A stretch of DNA of 59,803 nucleotides from Streptomyces sp. CB01580 (GTDB taxonomy: Bacteria > Actinomycetota > Actinomycetes > Streptomycetales > Streptomycetaceae): the NCBI RefSeq assembly GCF_001905795.1, contig NZ_LIXJ01000037.1, forward strand, positions 1 to 59,803, read 5' to 3'. The translations under genes were made by a program, and so were the position numbers. Positions within the stretch are counted from its first letter, which is position 1. The number at the start of each line of letters is the position of its first letter. The notes under the pieces are model-generated. The model had not been told where the DNA came from, did not search any database, and saw only the letters and a program-made list of their open reading frames with translations. Below, piece by piece: positions 1 through 8,969 of the stretch.

Positions 1-185
1 CGGCACGTCATCACGGACTGCCTGGGCCTGCTGCTGATGGTGCTGGTGTGTGCCGCCGACGTCACCGACCGCCAGGCCGCCCGCGTCATGCTGCCCCGTC
101 TGCGGGCACGGTTTCACAAGATCACGCTGGTGTGGGCCGACGGCGGCTACACCGGCCGCCTGGTCACTGGGCGAAGGAGACTATG
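1..185 (+). pseudogene. IS5-type transposase fragment, cut by the window edge
   Basis: The first frame, open from base 1, encodes a DDE transposase segment with the hallmark WADGGYTG stretch (third acidic region of IS5/IS4-like enzymes) at about 130-155, preceded by an 'ADVTDRQAAR' helix. About 20 bases later the expected continuation 'WAKE' is found only in another frame, so there is a frameshift. Nothing recognisable of the C-terminal half follows. It is a remnant, not a working transposase; how much lies left of the window is unknown. From here to base 531 I see no other gene. Confidence 0.65.
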
Positions 186-531
186 GAACCCGGGGCGGTT
201 CACGTGTCCTGTGCGCGTGGGAACCACTGGCCGCAGCAGGCGGCGTGGCCGAGTGAACATCGGCGGTCCGCTCCACCCAAGGACCGGACGAAACGACGCC
301 CACATCACCCCGGGATGTTCCCGGACTCCGGCCGCCTTTCCTGCCCTTCTTCGTCCGCGCCGCCGATGGCGACGCGGAGGTCGTACATGTTCTGTTGGAC
401 CTCGATCACGGACACCTCGGCCCGGCCGAGGGCCCGGCGGACACCTTCCACATCCCGGCCTGGAAGCGGAGGTGGGCGAAGGTTGGCCGATCTCACTGAA
501 TTTTGACCGGGCCGGCCGCTGGGGTCGTATG

Positions 532-1386
532 TCAGCGCGCGGTGACTGAATACGCGGCGAGCCCGCGGTTGCCGCGCGGCTTGGCAATGGCCCGGAGAAC
601 GTCGGCCTGGCTCAGGACAAGCTGTCGCACCGGCTCGGGCAGCGCGGCCAAACGCTCCTCCGTTCCGACCAGGTCGAGGCAAGCAGCGATTTCCCAGTCG
701 CCGTCCTGAAGCTCTCCGGTATCGACCGACCTGCTGCCGTCGGCCGTCCAGCCGGCCTCAGGCAGGAGCCGCAGCAGGCACTCACGGGAGAAAGGCGTGC
801 GGACGTTGCCCTGGCCATGCGATCCCGCCGCCTCGATCTGCCCCTGGATCAGCACGGCGAGCAGGTGCGCCAGCCGGTCGCCAGAGGCAGGCGTCAAATC
901 CCACTCGGTGAACCGTAGTCGCCGCGCCCACGGCCGCACCCGGGCCAGTGTGTCTCGCAGTTGTCCGAGCGATGTGAAGTACCAGGAGCAATGTGCGAGC
1001 ACCACGTGGTCGAAGGTACTTCCGGGGAAGTCGACCGATGGGTCGAGGACGTCGGTGCCGAAGCGGAAGTCGATGCGCGGCCCGAGAGGGCCTTCCGCGA
1101 GCCGGGCTGCCGATCCTCCGAGCGTGACCGGCGCCCCATAGGAGGGTTCGGCCACGTCAACGGCCACCACGCGCCCTTTGGGCCCAACCGCCTCTGCAAG
1201 AACGGCGGTCATGTCGCCCTGGCCGCAGCCCAGTTCGAGGACGCTTGAGCCTGGTGCGATGTGCCAGCTCGCCACGAGCGCGGCGCGGTGGCGGGTCTGG
1301 GACAGCTGGATGTCCGGGCTGTGATCGGCGGCGGCCATGCCGGCCGCGAGCGAGGGGGCCTTGGCGCGGAGATCGGAGTGATTCAC
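532..1386 (-). CDS. class I SAM-dependent methyltransferase
   Basis: Encodes 284 residues with a class I methyltransferase fold. Motif I is VLELGCGQGD followed by the acidic end of strand 2 (VVAVDVAEP), and the post-motif 'HVVLAHCSWYF' matches motif IV. The substrate cannot be read from sequence. I chose the GTG at 1386 because AAGGA lies just upstream; the frame is open further upstream (to 1608), but that stretch overlaps a transposase scrap on the other strand and lacks a ribosome site. The gene stands alone between mobile-element debris on both sides. Function beyond methyl transfer is open. Confidence 0.75.
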   Translation of the reverse strand: MNHSDLRAKAPSLAAGMAAADHSPDIQLSQTRHRAALVASWHIAPGSSVLELGCGQGDMTAVLAEAVGPKGRVVAVDVAEPSYGAPVTLGGSAARLAEGPLGPRIDFRFGTDVLDPSVDFPGSTFDHVVLAHCSWYFTSLGQLRDTLARVRPWARRLRFTEWDLTPASGDRLAHLLAVLIQGQIEAAGSHGQGNVRTPFSRECLLRLLPEAGWTADGSRSVDTGELQDGDWEIAACLDLVGTEERLAALPEPVRQLVLSQADVLRAIAKPRGNRGLAAYSVTAR

Positions 1387-1512
1387 AAAGTCCTTGGTGA
1401 TACTCGACGGGTCGGTGCGGGCCGATGGTATGAGACGTGCGGGCAGCGGCGCCTCCGACTTCCTGGACATCCGGTGATGCCGCAGCCTGAGCAGATGGGA
1501 AACACGCACTGA

Positions 1513-1629
1513 TCGTGTGCGGATGGTGCGGTGAAGTCCCCGGTGGACCTGACGCTGCTGCCCGAGCACCGTCGTGGACACGGAGCGATGTACGGCGGCC
1601 TGAACCACGTCCCGGGCTCTGATCCGTGA
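1513..1629 (+). pseudogene. N-terminal scrap of a DDE transposase
   Basis: A short open stretch reads 'VKSPVDLTLLPEH' followed by 'RRGHGAMYGGLN' and then stops. This matches, from memory, the start of a large actinobacterial DDE transposase family (IS701/NF041680-like) where a similar 'SLV-LTL..EHRRGHG.MY..LN' block occurs. Neither the rest of the enzyme nor inverted repeats are visible. It is evidence of an old insertion between the methyltransferase and the serine hydrolase. Family assignment is tentative. Confidence 0.45.
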
Positions 1630-1765
1630 CCGACGGTGCTCCGAAGTGACACCGCCGGTCGCGGCGGCTTGACGACAGCATCAGGAAGCCGGAGTGCTCT
1701 CCGTCACGAGGACCAGCTCTGGTCCGCACTGTCCGGGAGCTTCCGGCCACGCTGCAACGGTCTCG

Positions 1766-3010
1766 TCACCCACAGATGGCCGTGTCGACCAGGTTCGTGA
1801 CCTTCTCGATCTTCTGTATGGCCTCCTTGGTCATCGCCTCATTCGAGTCCTGCTTCGAGATGATCGCGCCGGGCAGGGCGTTGACGGCCACCGTGACCTC
1901 ACGGCCGTCGCTGGTCACACCGCCGCGAGTCTCGTAGCCGTGGATGTCGCCGCCGTGGCCCCACATCGCGGCGCAGGACAGAGTGATCTTGTCGAGGCCG
2001 AGACCGAAAACGGTGTTGGGCTCCTCGTCCGGTGATTCGACGGTCTTCTGCATCTCCTTCAGCTGCGCCGCGGGCACCACCTTGCCGCCGACCAGGCCCG
2101 CGAAGAAGCGGTTGAGGTCGCGCGGGGTGGAGATCACCATGCCTGCGGCTCCGGAGACCGAGGGGTCCATCTCGGTGGCGTTCTTCAACTCGCCTCCGGG
2201 CGGCGCGATGTAACCCTCCATCCGCGGCTTCGGGACGTTCTTGTCCCCGGGCTCGGGCCAGTAGGTCTGCTTCAGGCCGAGCCGTTCGATGACGCGCTCG
2301 GTGACCGCCTCGCCCACCGGCTTGCGGGTGACCTTCTCGACGAGCATCCCCGCGACGATGTAGTTGGTGTTGCTGTACTGGCGCCTCTTCCCGACAGGGA
2401 ACACCGCCTTGTGCTGCAGTGCGGGGCCGAGGAGTTCCTTCGCCGTGTAGGTCCGGCTCGGGACGGTGGCGGTGTTCGCTTCCACGAACTCGGTGTAGTC
2501 GGGAAGGCCGCTGGTGTGCCCGAGCAGGTTCCGTACGGTGATCTGCTTGCCGTCGTAGTCCGGTCCTTCGACGACGCCCGGCAGGTAGGTGTCGATCGGT
2601 TCGTCCAGCTTCACCGTGCCCTCGCCGACCAGTTGCAGGACGGTCGCGGCGACGAATGTCTTGGTGTTGCTGCCGATCCGCACGTGCCCGTTCTTCGGCG
2701 GAGCGGCGCCAGTCTCGCGGTTGCCGGCTCCGGCCGTGTAGTCGCGGGTCCTGCCGTCCTTGCCCTTGACGGAGACCAGCACGCCGGGGAATCCCGCCTG
2801 CACCAGCTCCCGCATCGCCTTCCGCAGGGCAATCTCGTTCTTCGCCGTGCCCATCTCCGCCTCGGCGTCGGACGCGTCGCCGTCTCTGCAGCCCGTCAGG
2901 CCGCCCACGGCGAGGACGCCGACCACGGTCGCCACAGTGATCCGTGACGGCCTCCGGCGGCGCTTGGACGGGACGTTCGGACGGGTGGCGGGCTGGAAGT
3001 GCTCGGACAC
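1766..3010 (-). CDS. lipoprotein serine hydrolase (beta-lactamase/DD-peptidase class C fold)
   Basis: A 414-residue protein of the penicillin-binding-like serine hydrolase family. Visible active-site motifs are S114-N-T-K117 (SxxK), Y212-S-N214 (YxN) and H352-G-G354 (KTG-equivalent HGG). The N-terminus has a basic stretch, a hydrophobic segment at about 24-38 and a lipobox ending at Cys41 (LTGC), so the enzyme should be anchored outside the membrane. The GTG start at 3010 has GAGGAG six bases upstream. Family members are D-Ala-D-Ala carboxypeptidases, esterases or beta-lactamase relatives; true beta-lactamase activity is not implied. It is transcribed away from a strong terminator at 3189-3231 that separates it from the ABC operon upstream. 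Confidence 0.85.
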   Translation of the reverse strand: MSEHFQPATRPNVPSKRRRRPSRITVATVVGVLAVGGLTGCRDGDASDAEAEMGTAKNEIALRKAMRELVQAGFPGVLVSVKGKDGRTRDYTAGAGNRETGAAPPKNGHVRIGSNTKTFVAATVLQLVGEGTVKLDEPIDTYLPGVVEGPDYDGKQITVRNLLGHTSGLPDYTEFVEANTATVPSRTYTAKELLGPALQHKAVFPVGKRRQYSNTNYIVAGMLVEKVTRKPVGEAVTERVIERLGLKQTYWPEPGDKNVPKPRMEGYIAPPGGELKNATEMDPSVSGAAGMVISTPRDLNRFFAGLVGGKVVPAAQLKEMQKTVESPDEEPNTVFGLGLDKITLSCAAMWGHGGDIHGYETRGGVTSDGREVTVAVNALPGAIISKQDSNEAMTKEAIQKIEKVTNLVDTAICG

Positions 3011-3188
3011 CGTTGCTCCTCAAAACCACCTGGTAAGTGGTGTGGGGGACGTTTCTCAGTAACGCCTCAAGAATCTCGATCACGAGCATCCGGCTCCATA
3101 ACGCACGCGGGAAGAAACATGGTGTAGCCAGTGCTACCGTCCCGGTACAGCGATTACGACGGGCCGGCCACCGACTGATCCGGCACAG

Positions 3189-3231
3189 ATCGGTCGGGTG
3201 CGCCGCCCGGCGGGCGGCGCACCCGACCGAT
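3189..3231. terminator. perfect 20-bp stem hairpin downstream of ABC genes
   Basis: A perfect inverted repeat with 20-bp arms (ATCGGTCGGGTGCGCCGCCC and its complement) and a 3-base loop. It starts 19 bases past the stop codon of the ABC permease gene, so it most likely ends the minus-strand ABC transcript. No U-tract follows, which is usual for Streptomyces terminators. The short gap on its other side (3011-3188) carries the promoter region of the serine hydrolase, where a small dyad ACCAC/GTGGT near 3025-3042 is the only other structure seen. Confidence 0.8.
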
Positions 3232-3249
3232 GGGGAGCGGTGGGCGGTG

Positions 3250-5781
3250 CTATTCGCGGATGCCCATTCCCTCGACCGGCGGGGTGCGGAGGAGCCACCC
3301 GATCGGGATGATCGTGGACACCAGCGCCAGCGCGGCCGTGCCGCCGATGATGACGACCAAGCCCAGCGCCGGAACGTATGGGACGGGCTGCCCGGCAACG
3401 GCGTTGACGATCGCGGACAGCGTGACCGCCGCGACCGCGACGCCGATCGTGAGCGCCACGCCCAGCAAAGCGGCCTGCTCGGAGTTCGCCATCCACCTCA
3501 CCTGGCGGCGGGTCACCCCGACCAGACGCAGCAGCGACAGCTCCCGGCTCCGGGCCAGCGCGGCCATGATGAGCGTGTTGGCGGCCGCGAGCACCGCGTA
3601 CCCGACCAGCACGGCGACCAGCAGCCGGTTGAGCCAGGAACTGATCGCCAGGTCCTTGGCCAGCTCACCGGTGAACTGATCGGTGCCGGTCACGGTGCTC
3701 GCCGGGTACGCGCCCGCGAGCTTCGCCAGGGCCGGCCCCACGTCGGCGCCCGGCGCGCTGTGGATCAGCACGTGGTCGTCCAGGCCGGTCGCGGTGTGTC
3801 CGGCGAGCGTTTCGTTGGCCAGTGTGACGTCGCCGAACCCGAAGCCCCGGCTGTAGACGGCGACGACCTTCAGGGCGACCGGAGTGCCGTCCCCGAGCCA
3901 TAGCTTGGCCGTGCTGCCGACCTTCCAGCCCGAAGTGTCCGCCTGGGACGAGGAGATCGCCACCGTGTCGCGGCCCCGCAGGTCGTCCAGGTTCCCGGAC
4001 GTCACCTTCAGGTTCATGGTCTTGCTCGCACCCTGGGGATCGATGCCTTGCGCGACCACCGCCATCGCCTCGTCCATGAAGGGCACGAGCACCGAGGTAC
4101 GGCGGACCCCGGTCGCGGCGAGCACCCCGGGGATCTGCCGGGCCTGCGCGGCCGCCGCAGCGGGCAGGCCCGCGCCGCCGACCAGCGCGTACTGGGCGAT
4201 CGTGCCCTCCTTGCTCTGGATCACAGTCTGGCGTTCCAGGTTGTCCTGCAGGAACCAGATGGTGCCGCCGAACCCCACGGAGAGCACCAGCGCCGTCAGG
4301 ACGGCAACCATGCCGCGCGCGTTTGCCCGCAGGTTCGCGGCGGCCAGGTACCCGCTGTCGCCGAACACCGTCCGCAGAACCGGGGCGAGCGCCACGGCGG
4401 CGGCCCGGTTGATCCAGGGGGCGAGCAGCGCGATCGCCAGAACGAACGTGCACAGCATGCCCACCGCGGAGCCCATGGCGGTCTGGCCGCCGGTGCTGCC
4501 GGTGAGGGCGATCAGTGCGAACGCGACGCCGAGCAGCGCCACCCCGGATACGATCCGGACCTTGCCTCCCAGAGTCGGCTCCACGGACGCCTCTCCGAGC
4601 GCCTCGGTGGGACGGATGCGGGTGGTACGCCGGGCGGCGATCCAGCCGGAAAGCAGTGCGACGGCGGCCACCGCACCGGCCACCGCCGGCGCGGCCAGGA
4701 TGCCGCCGTTCATGGTGAACGTCTCCGGGACGAAGCCGCGGGTCACCAGCTCGGCCCTGACCCAGAGGCCGGCGAGCAGGCCGAGCGGGACACCCACCAC
4801 CGCTGCGAGCAGGCTGAGCATGCCCACCTCGCCGAGGACCAGCATCCGCACCTGGCCGGGGGTCGCCGCGACCGCCCGCAACAGGGCGAAGTCGCGGCGA
4901 CGGTGCCGCACCGACAGGCCGACCGTCGCGGCGACCACGAAACTGGTAATGAGCGCGGCGTAGCCGCCGAACGCGCCGCCGGCCTCCACGGTGAAGCTCT
5001 TGGCGGCGGCCGCCTCAGGCTGTTCTGCCAGCCCCCGCTCGTCACCCGCGTACACCTTCGTCCCGGTGCCGTCCGCGATGCGCTTCACCGCAGCAGTGAC
5101 GGCCGCCCGGTCGGCGCCCTTCGCGGGAAGAACGCCGATCGCGTCGACAAGGCCAGGACGGGGATGCAGCCGGGCCGCCTGTACGTCGGTGAAGAACACC
5201 ACCGCCTGCGGCCCACGCGCGCCAGACGTCCCGACGATGCCGCTCACCCGGACCCGCTGGGCGGCACCGTCGGTGAGTATCGTCGTGGTGCTGCCGGGAC
5301 GCAGCTTCCCCGCCGCTGCGAGCCGCTGGTCCACGGCGATCTCGCCCTCGACCCGCGGCGCGGTGCCGGCCACCACTTCGTAGGGAGTGAGCGCCGCGCT
5401 TCCCCAGCCGTGGCCCGTGACCGGCACCTTCGGCGCGACCGCCGCCGCGACGCTGATCGTCCGATCTCCCACCGCCCGCGCCACGCCAGGGACTGCGGCG
5501 ACCTTGCCGACCAACGACTCCGGGACGCCGCCGCGCTCGGGCAGTGTCACCGTGCTGGTCTCGCGCTCACCGAACCGTTCCGGCCCCCGCACCGTGAGCT
5601 CGTGCTTGGCGACGACGGCGAATGCCGCGCCGTACCGCTGCGTCTCCCCGTTGTACCGCAGCCCCGACTCCACGAGCACCCCGCACACCGTAAGGATCAC
5701 GACCCCGGCGGCGAGCGCGATGAACGTCGCGATGAAAGTGCCCTTGCGGTACCGCAGCATCTGTGCGGCGAGTCCGAGCAC
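3250..5781 (-). CDS. ABC transporter permease, FtsX/MacB type
   Basis: An 843-residue membrane protein with the layout of actinobacterial FtsX-like permeases: an N-terminal helix (about 15-37), a large extracytoplasmic domain, a three-helix FtsX block near 270-400, a further helix pair near 415-465, a second extracellular domain, and a C-terminal three-helix FtsX block (about 700-835). It follows the ATPase gene with only a 3-base gap, so the two form one unit. Such pairs export peptides or lipophilic antimicrobials, or act in cell-envelope stress; the substrate cannot be told here. Confidence 0.88.
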   Translation of the reverse strand: MLGLAAQMLRYRKGTFIATFIALAAGVVILTVCGVLVESGLRYNGETQRYGAAFAVVAKHELTVRGPERFGERETSTVTLPERGGVPESLVGKVAAVPGVARAVGDRTISVAAAVAPKVPVTGHGWGSAALTPYEVVAGTAPRVEGEIAVDQRLAAAGKLRPGSTTTILTDGAAQRVRVSGIVGTSGARGPQAVVFFTDVQAARLHPRPGLVDAIGVLPAKGADRAAVTAAVKRIADGTGTKVYAGDERGLAEQPEAAAAKSFTVEAGGAFGGYAALITSFVVAATVGLSVRHRRRDFALLRAVAATPGQVRMLVLGEVGMLSLLAAVVGVPLGLLAGLWVRAELVTRGFVPETFTMNGGILAAPAVAGAVAAVALLSGWIAARRTTRIRPTEALGEASVEPTLGGKVRIVSGVALLGVAFALIALTGSTGGQTAMGSAVGMLCTFVLAIALLAPWINRAAAVALAPVLRTVFGDSGYLAAANLRANARGMVAVLTALVLSVGFGGTIWFLQDNLERQTVIQSKEGTIAQYALVGGAGLPAAAAAQARQIPGVLAATGVRRTSVLVPFMDEAMAVVAQGIDPQGASKTMNLKVTSGNLDDLRGRDTVAISSSQADTSGWKVGSTAKLWLGDGTPVALKVVAVYSRGFGFGDVTLANETLAGHTATGLDDHVLIHSAPGADVGPALAKLAGAYPASTVTGTDQFTGELAKDLAISSWLNRLLVAVLVGYAVLAAANTLIMAALARSRELSLLRLVGVTRRQVRWMANSEQAALLGVALTIGVAVAAVTLSAIVNAVAGQPVPYVPALGLVVIIGGTAALALVSTIIPIGWLLRTPPVEGMGIRE

Positions 5782-5784
5782 CGC

Positions 5785-6555
5785 TCAGCCCTCCCGGCTC
5801 GCGACGGGCTGCCGCCAGCGGCGGTCGAGCATCGCCAGCTGCTCGGCGATCCGCTGGACGCCTGGCTGCGGCATGTCCCGCATGATCCGGCCGTCGGCCA
5901 GTACCATGACGCGGTTGGCGTACGACGCGGCGACCGGATCGTGGGTCACCATGATCACTGTCTGCCCGGCCAGGTCGACCACCGATCGCAGCAGAGCCAG
6001 AACCTCAGCGGCTGTCTGCGTGTCGAGTGCCCCGGTCGGCTCGTCGCAGAAGATCACCTCGGGTCGGGTGACCAGTGCCCGCGCGATCGCCACCCGCTGC
6101 TGCTGGCCGCCGGACAGTTCCGCCGGGCGGTGCCCGAGCCGGTGGCCCAGCCCGACCCGTCCGATCACCTCCGCGAGCCACGCCGGGTCCGGGCGCCTGC
6201 CGGACAGCCGGGACGGCAGCAGGATGTTCTGTTCCACGGTGAGCGCGCCGACCAGGTTGAACGCCTGAAAGATGAAGCCGATCCGGTCGCGGCGCAGCTC
6301 GGTCAGCCGCTTCTCCGACATCGATGACAGGTCGGCGGCGCCGATCATGACACGGCCTGAGGTGGGCCGGTCCAGTCCGGCCGCGCAGTGCAGCAGGGTG
6401 CTCTTACCGGAACCGGACGGCCCCATCACCGCCGTCATCGTCCCGCGGAGGAACCGGACATCGACCTCGGCCAGCGCCGTGACCGGTTGATCACCTCCGT
6501 AGGTCTTGCTGACCCGCTCAAGGCGGACGGCGTCGGTGGGCAGGGGCACTGACAT
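5785..6555 (-). CDS. ABC transporter ATP-binding protein (MacB/LolD type)
   Basis: A 256-residue ATPase with Walker A GPSGSGKST, Q-loop 'FIFQAFNLV', signature LSGGQQQR, Walker B 'VIFCDEPTGALD' and H-loop 'VTHD'. The A-loop 'Y' and the QAFNL/EQN motif are typical of the subfamily that partners FtsX-type permeases. The ATG at 6555 has GGAAGG upstream and begins at the usual domain boundary; the frame stays open to 6705 but that extension is not family-like. It is translated just ahead of the permease. A truncated relative of this ATPase lies at 11090-11379. Confidence 0.9.
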   Translation of the reverse strand: MSVPLPTDAVRLERVSKTYGGDQPVTALAEVDVRFLRGTMTAVMGPSGSGKSTLLHCAAGLDRPTSGRVMIGAADLSSMSEKRLTELRRDRIGFIFQAFNLVGALTVEQNILLPSRLSGRRPDPAWLAEVIGRVGLGHRLGHRPAELSGGQQQRVAIARALVTRPEVIFCDEPTGALDTQTAAEVLALLRSVVDLAGQTVIMVTHDPVAASYANRVMVLADGRIMRDMPQPGVQRIAEQLAMLDRRWRQPVASREG

Positions 6556-6620
6556 GGGCGGGCACCTTCCAGGAGCCTGAGTTCGACAGCCTTCGACGGT
6601 AGGAAGAGCGCCCGGTCCCA

Positions 6621-7175
6621 TCAATGCAGCCAGTTGCCCATGCGAAGTAGTGCAGGCACCACCGAACGCCTCTTTCCGACGCCGACCGCGATCAGCGCTG
6701 CACACAGCGGGTGACGGTGGTCGCCTTCATCAAGGACGCGAACACTCGCGAGGAACGCGCGGTGGACACAGTGGCCGGCGGCATCGATGCCGTTGGCGAA
6801 CTGGCAGAGGACATCGGGCCGCTCGACTACGAGCCAGTCGCCGCACAGCCACGCCGACCAGATCCCGCCCGGGGGTACGTGGCGGCCTGTCTCCGGCGCG
6901 TAGAACGCTGCGCCGATCGACGACTTCGGCAACCGGTCCACGGCCGCCAGATCGTCGTCCGAGGCGTCGTCGGCGCACATTTCCACAGCGGTCCGAGGTG
7001 CCGTCTTTGCGAATCCGACAGTCTCTTCGACCTTCTGATGGGGCGTCATGACCGTGCGGAGGCGGTGGGCGGCGGCGTGCTCCAGGAGCACGGTCTGCAA
7101 CAGGGCGAGGCGCCGACCGCGCCACGCCTCCTCTTCGGCCGGCCACGGCCCGTAGGTCTTGGAGTCCTGGCCCAT
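6621..7175 (-). CDS. hypothetical protein
   Basis: A 184-residue soluble protein I do not recognise. It has a helical N-terminal third ('RLALLQTVLLEHAAAHRLRTV') and a middle part with GGIWSAWLCGDW and VLCQFANGID; no signal peptide or membrane segment is visible. ATG at 7175 is preceded by GGAG at 9 bases; a GTG 15 bases upstream is an alternative. It sits 65 bases upstream of the ABC ATPase on the same strand and could be cotranscribed. The reading frame shows normal Streptomyces codon bias in the first two thirds and a more ragged end, so a degraded C-terminus is possible. Confidence 0.45.
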   Translation of the reverse strand: MGQDSKTYGPWPAEEEAWRGRRLALLQTVLLEHAAAHRLRTVMTPHQKVEETVGFAKTAPRTAVEMCADDASDDDLAAVDRLPKSSIGAAFYAPETGRHVPPGGIWSAWLCGDWLVVERPDVLCQFANGIDAAGHCVHRAFLASVRVLDEGDHRHPLCAALIAVGVGKRRSVVPALLRMGNWLH

Positions 7176-7294
7176 GGCCGCGAGCTCCACCTCCTGGCCG
7201 CCCGCGCCCTTCTGCGGCCGGGCGGGGTCGCGGGTAGTTCGTCTCGTCGCGTTCGGGAACGAGACCGGTGATGGAGTAGTACCGGAAACGGTTG

Positions 7295-7334
7295 CCGGAA
7301 GCAGGTCCGACGGGCCCGTCGGACCTGCTTCCGG
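7295..7334. repeat. 40-bp perfect palindrome
   Basis: A perfect palindrome with half-site CCGGAAGCAGGTCCGACGGG and no spacer. It lies in a 460-bp stretch (7176-7639) upstream of genes on both strands, so it is not the terminator of either neighbour as they now stand. It may be a terminator left from a lost gene, or a cruciform-forming site. Apart from it I see no gene in that stretch. Confidence 0.75.
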
Positions 7335-7639
7335 GCGACGGCGTCGATGCCGTCGGAGACCAGATGCTGCGCCGAGCCCCCGGCGACGACACCCACGACG
7401 CCCAGCCCGAGAGCATGCCGCTCTGTCGGGACGCTACGGCGGTCGGCACCGTGGGCCTGGAGAGGGGACGCACCTGGGAGGAAGAGATACTCATAGCCTG
7501 TGTCCGCATGGCCGCCGGGCTGTGTTGAACGGGCGAGGGCAGGCTCGCCCGGAACCCGCGCCTGCCCGCGATCGTCACTGACGGGTGAGGGGCCTGCGCT
7601 CCGGGCCTCAGCCCTGGTGCACAACGAGAGCGAGTCGTC

Positions 7640-8688
7640 ATGAAGGACGAAGCGGCCGGCGCACACCGTCCGGAGGCGGACGAGGGCGGCAGGCACGATG
7701 GCTCGGACAGCGGCGTCGCCCGCGCCACCGTGACCGTCATGCGACGCAACTGGCGTGCCCTGCTGGGGCGGACGGTGTGCGTCACCGGCCTGGCCGCACT
7801 GGGAGGCCTGGCGGTGACCGCCGCCGCCTTCGCCTTCGCCCGGCCGGCGTTCACCGAGATGTGGAACGGGGCGTTGGCGGCCCGTGAGGACGAGGACTCG
7901 TACGCCGCCGACGTATCCCACTTGCTGGTGATCCTCCTCGGCGGGCTCCCTGTCCTACTGCTCATCCTGTGCCTCGGATGCGCGGCGCTGCAGACGGTCC
8001 ACTCGCGAGTGGTTGCCGCTGCGGTTGCGGGTCGGAGCAGAGCGAAAGGGAAGGAGCGACCGCCACGCGGGACGTGCCGTCGGCTCGGCCGGGTCTCCAC
8101 GGTCTATGTACTGCGCGGCGTGGCCGTGTGGACGATACCAATGTGCGCGGTGCTGGTGACCGAGTACTTCACCTCCACCACGTTCACGGCCCCGGCCCCG
8201 CTCCGGTTCGACTCGGTTCGCTCCGATCTCGTGCGCGTCGTCGTTCCGAGTGTCGCCGTCGTCGTGGCCCTGCTGCTCCGGCTCGGCCTGGCCCTGGCTC
8301 CGGCCGCGGCAGCAGGGGACGGGCTCACCCCCGTGGCGGCGCTGCGCCGGTCGTGGTCACTGGTGTGGGGTCGGACGCGGTTGCTGCGGACCGTGGCCGT
8401 CGTCCCGCCGACAGGCGTGATCATCGTTGGGACGTACGGGGTTCTGCACCGTGCCGGAGGGCCGCTGCGCGACGGGGTCAGGTCCGCTGTTCTGACGTAC
8501 GGCACCGACAATCCGTATGTCGCATGCGCCGCGGGTGTCCTCGCCCCGATCGCCGCCGCCGTGCTGCTGACCGCGGCACTGATACTTCCCACTGCCCACA
8601 CGGCGTACGCCGTGCTCTACGAACGCTCATATCGAGGCGGTGCCGGGTGGCAGTCATCGTGTGGCGGCGGGGCCGGAAGCGGGGGTGA
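7640..8688 (+). CDS. multi-pass membrane protein with a disrupted 3' end
   Basis: The first about 340 codons encode an integral membrane protein: a polar N-terminus, then hydrophobic segments near residues 48-70, 95-118, 160-185, 205-230, 255-280 and 300-325. The pattern 'DGLTPVAALRRSWSLVWG' before the last helices resembles the cytoplasmic turn of glycerophosphodiesterase-type membrane domains in actinobacterial proteins of unknown role. The frame does not stop where the homology ends (about 8640). It runs on to 9379 through sequence antisense to a transposase scrap and to the kinase gene, so the natural C-terminus has been lost or shifted. A stop in a neighbouring frame at 8688 could be the original end. 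Confidence 0.6.
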
Positions 8689-8733
8689 GATGCCGCTGAA
8701 AGCGGACAGGAACCTCTGCGCTCCGCCGACCGA

Positions 8734-8922
8734 AGCCGCCTGCACCTCCTCGACCTGGGCATCGTCCAACTTCGGCCGACGACCGGGCACAGTACGCCGC
8801 CGCAGCGCCTGGGCCCCGCCGGTCTCCCACGCGCGTCTCCACCGCCGCACCCACCCCTCGAGCGCGGCCCGTTCCTCGTCCGACAACGTCAACTCGGCCG
8901 TCGGCCGCCCCGTACGCGCCAT
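8734..8922 (-). pseudogene. IS630-type transposase N-terminal fragment
   Basis: About 63 codons starting with MARTGRPTAE and 'LSDEERAALEGWVRR', the usual opening of Streptomyces IS630 transposases. It jumps straight to the 'GRRPKLDDAQVEEVQAA' block that normally lies some 60 residues later, so there is an internal deletion, and it is cut off after that. Between its start and the kinase stop codon lies a 12-base string CGACTCAGGACA (8954-8965) followed by CTAG, seen again at 26791-26808 beside an IS5 remnant. It is dead. Confidence 0.65.
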
Positions 8923-8969
8923 GCAGCAGGCCTGCACATCTGAACAGAATTCCCGACTCAGGACAGGCC

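Noticed and set aside
4048..6327. A 759-codon open frame on the plus strand through the ABC genes
   Set aside because: It is antisense to two well-conserved ABC genes, is rich in Arg/Gly/His/Pro and has no family feature. Long antisense frames are expected in DNA this GC-rich.
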